The translations under genes were made by a program, and so were the position numbers. Below the pieces are notes generated by a model, which was not told where the DNA came from, did not search any database, and was given only the letters and a program-made list of their open reading frames with translations. DNA of 64,000 nucleotides. Origin: Plazaster borealis (taxonomy: Eukaryota; Echinodermata; Asteroidea; Forcipulatida; Labidiasteridae). The DNA lies in contig CM037462.1 in NCBI GenBank assembly GCA_021014325.1, positions 4,558,318 to 4,622,317 of the forward strand, read 5' to 3'. Position 1 is the first letter of the stretch, and each line of letters begins with the position of its first letter. Below are positions 1 through 10,100 of this stretch, one piece after another.

Positions 1-607
1 AAAAGTTTAGATTTTGACACTTTTCGTATATAAACACAAATCAAATTCAAGGCAGTGTACCCATGGCGTTAATTTTGCCTGAAAATTTGGGTTTTTTCTC
101 GACTGACTATGTTTTAATAAGTTTTGATGCTTTTAAACTGACCTTCAATAAAATCTGTCTTGTTTTAAGAAACATTTGTGTACTCTAGGACGTTAAATTT
201 GAGCCTAATTGAAAAATTATGTTTCTAGAAGTCGGATTTGTTTTCACAATCCCCATGTGTTTGTACACGGATGAAAACGCCCAATAAATGACGTCATGAT
301 GACGTCGTTCTGCATTTTCGGCCGGCAAACTCATCTACATTATCCCAGAAGTCTAAAACTGAAAAAAGTTTGACGATCGGGGGTATATTTTTTGAGATAT
401 GGGGGTAATAAGATTGGCTAATTAAATATTCATGTCATTATAACTAAGTAAACTGATTAATTAATTTAAGCTAATTAGATTTGACAACAACTTCATGACA
501 TAAGCCTCCTTATGATATAAGATTTAAGTCTTTCATATTCACTAAGGTTTTTTTAGGAATTAAACAAAATTGTGTACAAATGCTATGGGGATTTAGGCAG
601 ATAGAAA

Positions 608-609
<2 letters not shown>

Positions 610-645
<36 letters not shown>
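610..645. repeat. (AAT)n microsatellite
   Basis: A pure AAT run that grades into the hairpin satellite, whose spacers are also AAT-rich. Confidence 0.95.
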
Positions 646-646
<1 letters not shown>

Positions 647-664
647 TAATAAAAATCTCGACGA

Positions 665-1290
665 AAACAATAGCTGTTCCGACTATGTCGGAACAGCTAA
701 TAATAAAAATAATAAAAATCTTGACGAAAACAATAGCTGTTCCGACTTCTATGTCGGAACAGCTAATAAAAATCTTGACGAAAACAAAACCTGTTCCAAC
801 TGAAGGTCGGAACAGCTAATAATAATAAAAATAATAAAAATCTTGACGAAAACAATAGCTGTTCCGACTACTATGTCGGAACAGCTAATAATAAAAATAA
901 CAAAAATCTCGATGAAAACAATAGCTGTTCCGACAGTAGGTCGGAACAGCTAATAATAAAAATCTTGACGAAAACAATAGCTGTTCCGACTACTATGTCG
1001 GAACAGCTAATAATAAAAATCTTGACAAAAACAATAGCTGTTCCGACAGTAGGTCGGAACAGCTAATAAAAATCTCGACGAAAACAATAGCTGTTCCGAC
1101 TATGTTGGAACAGCTAATAAAAATAATAAAAATCTCGACGAAAACAAAACCTGTTCCGACAGTAAGTCGGAACAGCTAATAATAAAAATCTCGACGAAAA
1201 TAATAGCTGTTCCGACTGTATCGGAACAGCTAAAAATCTTGATAAGAACAATAGCTGTTCCGACCACTACGTCGGAACAGCTAATAATGA
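665..1290. repeat. Hairpin tandem array (about 11 palindromic units)
   Basis: About eleven copies of AGCTGTTCCGAC - 3 to 6 bases - GTCGGAACAGCT alternate with AT-rich spacers containing AAAATCTTGACGAAAACAA. Each palindrome has 12-bp arms. Mismatches occur in only a few arms, such as units near 790 and 1100. Confidence 0.95.
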
Positions 1291-1440
1291 ACCATTCTTG
1301 TATAGCACATATCACAATCACAGAGAAGTCTCTATGCGCTTTAAAATGAAAAACAAGAAGAAAAGTTATATTAAGAAGATAGGGATAAGTATAAGTACAA
1401 GAAGGAAAATTTAGTTGACACAGCAAGAAAATACTGAAGG

Positions 1441-1660
1441 CTATTGAAAAAATAAATGTTTTTTGAGCACTGTCTTAAAATTCACTGTTTCTGCTTCCTT
1501 TAGGTTGTCCGCCGGAAGACTATTCCATAATTCTGCTGCTGCTACTGCAAAAGTTTTGGCCCCATAGATGCTAGTGAAAGTCGACGGACATACTAAGATT
1601 CGCTCGGCCCCAGCGGCCGGCCAGGGTCTAGGCAAGGCGCTGGGGACGAGCGAAATACTA
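1441..1660 (-). mobile_element. Fragment of a non-LTR retrotransposon (3' end of ORF2)
   Basis: The minus-strand frame ends with A-K-T-F-A-V-A-A-A-E-L-W-N-S-L-P, then F-K-T-V-L-K-K-H-L-F and a stop. This Y-G-x-x-x-F-x-x-A-A-x-x-L-W-N-S-L-P ... F-K-x-x-L-K-x-H-L-F tail is typical of the C-terminus of CR1/L2-like reverse transcriptase ORFs. Only this tail is present, so it is a 5'-truncated relic. Confidence 0.7.
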
Positions 1661-2044
1661 AGAGAGACTTGGATTTTGAGCGGAGATTTCGAACAGGTTG
1701 ATATTTTTGGATGAGGTCTTGGGAGGTATGTAGGGCCTATACCTTGCAAATATAAGAATGTTAATGAAAGTATATTTTATATTGAATACGGTATTTGATC
1801 GGAAGTCAGTGTCTTTTGTTACGCCAACATACAGATCTTACAAACGAGGCATATTGCCTGAAAGTTTCAAAAACGTCAATAGCGCCCTCAATTTGTGAAA
1901 TGGCTTTAAACCGCTCACACTTTTGGGCGACTTTGTCTCACTTATAGGGCCACAGGAGACAAAAACAAGTTTGTAGTAACCAAAGTATTACCTTAATTGT
2001 GTGGCCTATCTGATGTTTGGCGTAACTCACATAGGCCCTATAGG

Positions 2045-2264
2045 TCTGGCATCAGAGACCACTCAATCGCCCGCCGGTGTCCACGGCATATGGGTGCATA
2101 CAGTGCGACATGCCTAGTATTCAAAAATACTTTTACAAAATACTTATGAAGTATTTATTTTTAGTAGTTTTGAATATTTATCATTTTGCACTGTATGCTA
2201 CGGGGGGTATTTAGTGGGGTGCACCCATATGACCCTGGCTGGCGAATGAGTGGTCTCCGATCTT
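2045..2264. mobile_element. MITE-like element with imperfect terminal inverted repeats
   Basis: AGAGACCACTCAATCGCC near 2052 is mirrored by GGCGAATGAGTGGTCTCC near 2241. Further inward ATATGGGTGCA pairs with TGCACCCATAT. The right arm carries an extra segment of about 24 bases with TAGTGGGGTGCACCCA, which recurs near 2592. No ORF is present. Confidence 0.65.
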
Positions 2265-2633
2265 TTTACATAAAAGGGAAAATTATCCATTGACTCTTGA
2301 ACTGTTATCCTCTGCTCAGTTTGATAGGAGTCCCAAGGCCCGTCGAGTTATTCTCCCTCCAATGTTTCCAAACGTTCGAGCATCAATGCCCCTATACAAC
2401 CCTGGGCAAATAGGACAATCTTTTTCAGGGCCAATGTCATCCAAATTACCTAAAGTTGCGAGTCAACAACCCCCAAGTCACAATGGAAAATGTTTACACT
2501 GTATAGCCCTATTTGGGGCTCTCAAATCTGTCTAATATAACATGTTGAGGGCCTATAATGTACTAGCCGATGCTCTGTTTTTTCCCTATTTAGTGGGGTG
2601 CACCCACAGGGAAATATGTCCCCTCGGGAGATT

Positions 2634-2668
2634 GTGTGTGTGTGTGTCCCCCCCCCCCCCACCCCCCA
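2634..2668. repeat. (TG)n and poly-C low-complexity run
   Basis: A TG repeat is followed directly by a C run broken by one A. Confidence 0.9.
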
Positions 2669-2753
2669 TGGGAAAATGAAATTTTCTTTCTGTTTTGGCC
2701 AAAATGTCAAGGAGTCCAGGGGGGACTAAACAAATACAAACATCAACATTATT

Positions 2754-3126
2754 TAAAGGCATCGTACACGTTTGGTAATTGTCAAAGACCAGCGTTCTCA
2801 TTTGGTGTATCCCAACATATGCATAAAACAACAAGCCTGTGAAAATTTCGGCTCAATTGGTCATCGAAGTTGCAAGAAAATGATGAAAGAAAAAACACCC
2901 TTGTTGTACAAATTTGTGTGCTTTCAGATAGGAATAAAAGGCTTCTAGCTAGAAGTCTTTTATTATTTTAGTGAGAAATTACCTCTTTCTCAAAAACTAC
3001 GTTACTTCAGAGGGAGTCGTTTCTCACAATGTTTTATACTATCAACAGCTCTCTGTTGCTCGTTACCAAGTCAGTTTTTATGCTAATATATATTTTGAGT
3101 ACCAAACGTGTACGATACCTTCAAAG
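2754..3126. mobile_element. TIR element family A, copy 1
   Basis: The ends AAAGGCATCGTACACGTTTG and its mirror CAAACGTGTACGATACCTT enclose about 370 bp without an ORF. A diverged copy of the whole element is at 20650-21039 and a fragment is near 42200-42305. Confidence 0.8.
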
Positions 3127-3487
3127 TAATTTTTCTGTCGAAATGGTTGATTGAATTTAAGTAAAACTGAAAACCTCCTTGATAGGTAAGATATAATTCA
3201 GTGTAAGTGGACCTAAATTAGGGGGGATAAATTGGAGGCGTGCTGTGGAAAATTTACCCTTTTATAGGCCTATCGTAAGGAAGGGGACGTTCGTAAAACT
3301 TTCTGATTTTATTCTTGATCAATTTAGTTTGCTAAAAAACATTCAACATTAAACCAAAGAAAACTTGTTATGTTAAAAAATGGGACTATGAAATGTTCTG
3401 TCGTATTTTTAACTATAACTTGAGGTCGTCACTGCCGCACCTGCACACCTGTCTCCGGGCAGCGTCAGCAGCACTAAGCAACATTAT

Positions 3488-3646
3488 GGCCCTTTTCGAA
3501 ACGACCGGCTTCGGCTTGGATTCGGCTTCAGGCTCCGTTCTCTCGTCTGAATCCCTGAACGCATAGACGCGTATAGTCAAACATCCGAGGGGCCTGGCTA
3601 GCCTGAGCCGAATCCGAAGCCGAAACCGGTCGTTTCGAAAAGGGCC
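3488..3646. mobile_element. 159-bp MITE with long inverted repeats
   Basis: GGCCCTTTTCGAAACGACCG at the left is mirrored exactly at the right end. The arms go on through an imperfect GC-rich inverted repeat (TTCGGCTT.. and ..AAGCCGAA) to AGGCT/AGCCT. It can fold over nearly its whole length. Confidence 0.85.
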
Positions 3647-3663
3647 TAGGATCAATTAATAGA

Positions 3664-3850
3664 CGGTACGAGTTGACTTGGGTACGTACGAGTTGACTCA
3701 TTTACGAGTTAACTTGGGTACGAGTTGACCATGGTACGAGTTGACTTGGGTAGTGATTTTGTGGTACGAGTTGACTTCATTCGAGTTGACACCCCACCTG
3801 AGTACGAGTTTACCCACAATTGCATTACTAATAATTAATTCAAGTTGACA
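3664..3850. repeat. Degenerate minisatellite, TACGAGTTGACT core
   Basis: At least seven copies of (T/G)ACGAGTT(G/A)AC with spacers of 4-20 bases lie just upstream of the first exon of gene 1. Confidence 0.85.
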
Positions 3851-4058
3851 CCCGACACTCTCCGAAAGGGACACAACGTCTTTTTAGACTTCATGAGAAG
3901 TGACCACAAATCAAATGTAGGAAACAATACAGTTGTCGGAAGTGAGATACTCGGAAGTCATCAGAGTGAAAGTCGTTGGATTGAGTGTAGTGGTACCACT
4001 GGCACTGGCAGTATTGTGTTCGCGGCCCGACGATAGGGATCGGACCATTAAATAGATT
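3851..4058 (+). other. Presumed 5' UTR/promoter-proximal region of gene 1
   Basis: This unique sequence lies between the minisatellite and the initiator ATG. I see no clear TATA box or initiator, so the transcription start cannot be placed. Confidence 0.3.
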
Positions 4059-4173
4059 ATGGCGACGTATATTGCGGGGAGTTTTAACAGTTACTTCCGG
4101 GTTCATGAGTACCGTTCGTTGACGGTTCTTGTCAATTTAGTCGTATTTTCTCAGATGCTCATCGCTGTATCAG
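4059..4173 (+). CDS. Exon 1: initiator Met and signal peptide
   Basis: The ATG at 4059 has A at -3 and G at +4, a strong start context. It opens 38 codons ending in a hydrophobic stretch ([10 protein letters not shown], then M-L-I-A-V-S), which reads as a signal peptide. The exon stops after G at 4173 in phase 1, matching the phase of the next exon at 6665. The donor is AG|GCAAGT, the standard context of the minor GC-AG intron class, rather than GT. Without this exon the gene would have no start or secretion signal. The choice rests on phase, peptide character and splice context, so a different first exon outside the window is not excluded. Confidence 0.6.
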
Positions 4174-7100
4174 GCAAGTTAGAAACATATTTTATAAATA
4201 CTTAATAACAATGTAAACCATTGAAAGTAAACAAACACCAAGACAACATATTTTTGTTTGTCATGCTGAACATTAGCCCCAAATAATAAATAGTGCCAAA
4301 TTCTATGGACTTCCTCCGATCCTTGGCCCTACGCCCATGTACCTCCAGGAGGTGACATTTGTTTTCGAAAAGAAAGTCACGTTTTTATGCCGAGATTTTT
4401 TCCCCAGTTGTCACTTATTGTAGCTCATTTGTGGACAGCACATTAATTCGAAAAAGAGCTCGCTCGTTTTGGTGTAATTTATGAAGAAAATCAGCGGCGT
4501 TACTGACACGGTTTGACTGCCCGGCATCCGCGATTTTGCTAATGCGCTATGGTCGTGGTGCAAGACGTTTCACGACCTGCTCATTCAACTCGCGAGTTGA
4601 ATGAGCGGTCATTCGGCCGCGCTGTGCGTGAAAGGTAAACGAGAAACGTCTTGCACCAAAACCATAGCGCATTAGCAAAATCGCAACCTCGTTCCCATGG
4701 TGTACGATCTCGCCGCGCCATTTTGTTTTCTTTCCCAGAATGCCTTGCTCGATTATACACCCTGGAAGTGTGAAACGAAAGTAGACCATATCTATTTTAA
4801 TTAGTCCTGTGGTTGATCCATTCTGTTTTAGAGACTACGCAGAGCGCGCTGTCAAAATACGCATCAAGTCATAGAGCAACTGGCCCCTCCCATTCTTTTT
4901 CGATCATGTGATACGCCTAACTGTATACAGTGTAGGGAGACCATGTAAAAACATGATTTATTTGAATGGATTGCGTCGAAATACTTGCATTTTTACATGC
5001 GTTCTACGTGCATATTTACCCGCGTACTAAGAGCCTGACAAGCGCCCTACAAGCGCTCGAATGTTATTAACAAGCGTGCATGCAAATCAGTCACTTTTGG
5101 AAGCCAATCAGCGTTGATTTTCAGTGTTTCCCTCCCAGGGGTTAGTGGTGAGAGGTATCAATACAGTGCGCTGCCCATGGTAGCGAGGCTGGCAAAATCG
5201 CGGATGCCGGGCAGTCAAACCGTGTCAGTAACGCCGCTGTTTTTCTTCATAAATTACACCAAAACGAGCGAGCTCTTTTTTCGAGTTAATGTGCTGTCCA
5301 CAAATGAGCTACAATAAGTGACAACTGGGGAAAAAATCTCGGCATAAAAACGTGACTTTCTTTTTGAAAACAAATGTCACCTCCTGGAGGTACATGGGCG
5401 TAGGGCCAAGGATTGGAGGAAGTCCAGAGAATTGGCACTATTAATGGGGCTAGCTGAACATCTGATTTTCAAAATTTGAATGTCCTGTGAGTGAGGTGAT
5501 CAATTTTGAATGGATGGTTGGCACGCCGAGTGGTTAAGCCGTGAAGTTATAATCAATAGTATTTCAGTCTTTGGATTGATAGAGTCTCAAACTCTCATCC
5601 AAAAACAGTTGTTCAGATTCAGAGGCGGCACCAGACCTGTTAATCTGGGGGGGCAAGAGGGGGGCAAACTTAAATTTAGGGGGGGCAAACTTAAATTTAG
5701 GGGGGGGGCAAACAAAAATCTATAATGTAATTTTGTACTGCAGAAAAGCATTAACTTACTTTTGTGCGAACTGCGCGTATACATTGGCTGCTTGCGGTTT
5801 TGGGCAGACAATGCATTTCTATTTATAGCAAGTTTCCAAGCTTGTTCAGATAAATAAATCCACATTTTATTAACATTGCCGGAGACGGAAAGTGTATTGG
5901 GCTTTTTTGATGGTGCCAGCTAATTATGATGGATGAAATTGAGTTTATTATTTACAGCGCAAACAACATTGTAACAAATTGGGTGCAATGGTTTGGGATT
6001 AAACTCAATTTCGGCCATCGGGGAAAAAACTGGGGGGGGGGGGCAAACTGGGGGGGCAAAAAAAATAACTGGGGGGGGGGCATTTGCCCCCCCGTAGCGC
6101 CGCCGCTGTTTAGATTAATTTGTTCGAGAAAGCTATTTATAATACAATGTATATACAAAGTAAAACATTGAATCTGCTAATTATATCCGGTTTAACGCTA
6201 ATGCATGAGCTCATGATGGATTTGGATTGATAGTCAGTCTGTTTTAAACCAATGTTAGTACTACTAGTCGTACCACTGAAACTAGTGCAGTGCGTAGGCC
6301 TAGCACTAGCAGTGCTAATTATTACACTTGCGAGCTTGTTGTTTTTCTCAGGTGTCATTGCTTTGAATAATATTAATTGACAAGACTATCAACTCCGATC
6401 AAGAGTAAGACTATTTTTTTCAACTTTCTCAATTCGAGAAAACTGAGTTAACATGTATACATATTTACATGTAACCTGATTTTTTAGTCTAATCAACAAA
6501 AATCTCATCAATAAACAAGTGAATGTATGTTTTTTTTACCATGAATAATTTTCCCGTGGCTTCCATGCATTACATTTAATTATTACAAACACATGACATT
6601 GTATTCCTGGATCTAATGAAGTAGGCCTATTGGTTTACTATTATTCTAATCAAAGGCAACGCAGTGCATCTAACAATGGTCACACCCATACCCTATGGAG
6701 CAGGAAGGAGTCAAGTCAGTTTCAGCTGTTTTCGTAGCAGCCCTGATACTAATGCTGATCTTACCTTTGGAAGACCCTTCATGATTAGTATCCCAGGATC
6801 TTCGATTCGGACAGATACTACCCTTCCTTCTGGTGCTTTTATCTCAACGTCTACCACCACACCATCTGCTGTGACACAGTATCTGTCTACTAGTACTACT
6901 ATCAGTGTTGATTCTACTGGGTTGTTTTACTGTGAGGGATCCAATTTAGGAAAGACAACCAGGGTGTACAGCATTATCCACTCTAATACCAGTAAGTGAG
7001 ATGGAGTACTTTTAAATTAAAGTTTAAAGGTTCAGATTAAAAACATGGGTTCAGAAATGGTGTACATTGTCAATGTTGATACTTTCAAAAAAATTAGCAT

Positions 7101-10100
7101 GTTTTTGACAAGCTAAAAAACTTTTGAGATATTTTGATTAAGTGTTCACTTGGCATTTAATTTTGATTTACCTGTACATGAAATGATAGAGATTTTCAAG
7201 CGGATTAAAGATATTGATTTTCAAGAGATTTTCAAACTTAAAATTATTCCAACATTCATAAGACGATTGACAAAGTTCGGGAAAAACTAATGTAGTATAA
7301 TGAAGTAAAGCTACAATGTTTGAACGCTATCAGTAATCTCCAACAGTGGTCCACTGGCCAAATGCCAGCTTTACAGGTAAGGGTAGTCAAAATTCTCTCT
7401 ACATGTATAGATATAAGAAGTTCAACTGTTACATTCTTGTGGGATAGGTAATTCATGTTCAAGAAACAATTACTGCTTAAATGATAATTTCTTTGGGTTG
7501 GGAATCTTGAAATGGCCCCACTCAGTGTAATTCATTTACAAACTGCTTTGAAAAGTAAGAGAGAAATGTTAGTAAAACAACTTGGTACGATGGTCTTGCA
7601 GCATGCATAATTCAGAATACTAGGCAGATTAGAAACAACCTTTAAATCACAAAAGAATAATTTAAAAGTAGAAATGGGGGGGGGTAGGTGGTGGCATGTA
7701 TTTGACCTGCTTGGCAATTTAATCAAAACATGTTCTTTGTATTACCATTTTTTAGGGAGTTTTGAGCCAGTTGATGGATTGGTGACAAAGACTTTCAACA
7801 GAGGAGAAGATGTTACTCTGTCAGTCAGCTCGGTTAATGGCCTTGGTACTGCTCCTATATGGCGCCGAATCAGAGATGGAATTATTGATGATTTGAACAG
7901 TTTATCTGGTCAACTTACTTCTACAATAACAGTACCAAGTAATGATGTATTGGATGGTGATTTGTACACTGTAATACAGTCAGGTTTGGCAACCAGTGAT
8001 AATCATTTTGGAATGATCAGACTTATAGTCAGAGGTAAGCAAGTGTACGTAAACACATGTAAAAACAGGGAAGTTATTTATAAAAAGTAACCTCCAAACC
8101 TATTATCTAGACTTGAAGGGAGTGTATACAATTGGTAATTGGAACCCACTGTCTCAATCCTATTTAAAACTTTGTAGATATATACCATAAAACTAACCTG
8201 TGAAAATTTCATTTCAAAGGGTTGTAGTGTTTTTTAGATGTTGTCGAAAATCTGGAGCGGTTATGTCCCCGCAGGAAGAATAATCTGCAATTGGAATACA
8301 CAATCTGAGTAACGTTTCTCAGATTCAAATGTTTGAGGATAAAAAGTTATGTATTTTTCCATAACCACAGTACTTCGAAGTGAAAGTTTCTGAAATTGCA
8401 TTATACTATCCAAAGCTGCTGTACTTTTTACCAAGTAAGTTTTTCTTGCCATTAATTTTCAGAGTTATTACCAAATGTATACAGACCCTTTAAAGGGAAG
8501 GTATACATTTGTGTACCTTTAGTAATTACTCCAAACATTAATGACCATAGAAACTTACTTGGTAAGAAGCACTGCAGCTGTTGATATAATGTACAACATT
8601 TTGAGAAACGATTCCCTTCTTAGGAATGTGGTTTTAGAGAAAGGGATTCAACAATATTTTAATCTGAGAAACGTTTCCTGCATGAAACGTTTTCAGATTG
8701 TGTATTCTATTACAGATTATTCTTCATGCGTGGACTAAACCGCTGCAGATTTTCGGCAATGACACGCCTTAGCATGATAAACAAAAAAGAGGCTAGGTTT
8801 GTTTTAGAAGTGTAAACATTATGTTGACATGGAAACATAGGAATATGCAACCTTTAAAAGAGTGACCAAAATGCCATTGTACGTCAAAGCAGATCGTGCC
8901 GCACTGTGAGCCACACTGTTTTATTACTGTCCAATGTTATTTCTGGGCACTGTGTATATTGTATTTTTATTCTTTTCATATCTTGATAGATCATATTTTG
9001 TCAAATAAATACAGCACAAGGGGTTCCCCTTCCAAAAAATCTCTCACTGTGGCCACCAAAAAACACTACAATAAGCTTGGCATGACTCATTCACAAAGGT
9101 CATTGATCCTTCCAGATGGTGCTTATCCTCACCAGATAAACTGCATGGACAATAAACCTTTGCTTCAGACCACAAGGGTAATTGATCCATTCAGGGCACT
9201 GGATCCTCCCAGGAAATACTAGAAGGGCAACAAACTTTTGTTTACACTCTGTGGAGAGCCATCTAGGGCAGTAAAAACTCCACAGTGGCCTGCTGCAATG
9301 TTTACAAGGGGGAGAGCATTTTTGTACACACACATATTATGGGAATCCCATGGAGGGGGAATCTTCCACGCCAATTTTGTGGCATAACCAAACTGACCCT
9401 GTGAGTGAAACCCCCTCTAAAAGGAGTGGCTGGGTCCAACTTACAAAGTCAGAAAGTCTGGATACAAAACACGTGATTGTGCCACAGCTTGAGGCACACT
9501 CCTTCGAAAGGTTAACGTCTTTGGATATTGGAAGTAGATAAAATTGTGCTGTCGTTTGCATGTATGGGCATTTTGTTACATAAACATTCAGCTTGTGGCC
9601 GATGTGATTTCTAAAAGATGAAATACAATGTACATATTATTATTTTGCAAATGTTTAATGTTTTGAAAAAAATATATTCTTGAGTGTACTCGTTTGAAGG
9701 TAAGGTAAGTTCTTGTAAGGTTAAGGCAGTGTTCCCATTTCAAAGGCCACCTCTATGACCGGAGGCATGTAGGTATTTGCCTCTGTTGTCTCTTATGAGA
9801 GGTACTTTGTACAAGTAGAGCCTAAATACATAAAGGTATACAAGGTGTACAAAAATGGAGGGGGGAAATATAGTTCAACCGAAGTAATAGCTCCTTGAAG
9901 ATAATCACTTCATTTACCAAAATACTCCCTCATTGTAAATTGATTCAGGTATAAACAAAATCAACGAAAGGGTGCCATTTAAGGGGGGAAAAGTAAAGAG
10001 AAATTGAGCAAAATTTGTAAACATACGTGTAAAACTGGCCACATCAATTTTATGAAATATAATTGTTTGATTAATAATTAATATTTTGTTTATAAATACC

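Noticed and set aside
1100..1426. 108-codon minus-strand ORF with repeated S-C-S-D motif
   Set aside because: It is a translation of the hairpin tandem array.
8261..8452. Short minus-strand ORF with [11 protein letters not shown], also at 52711-53040 (-) and 56305-56493 (+)
   Set aside because: It lies inside TIR family B and recurs only with the element. There are no splice sites, and the DNA is conserved outside the frame too.
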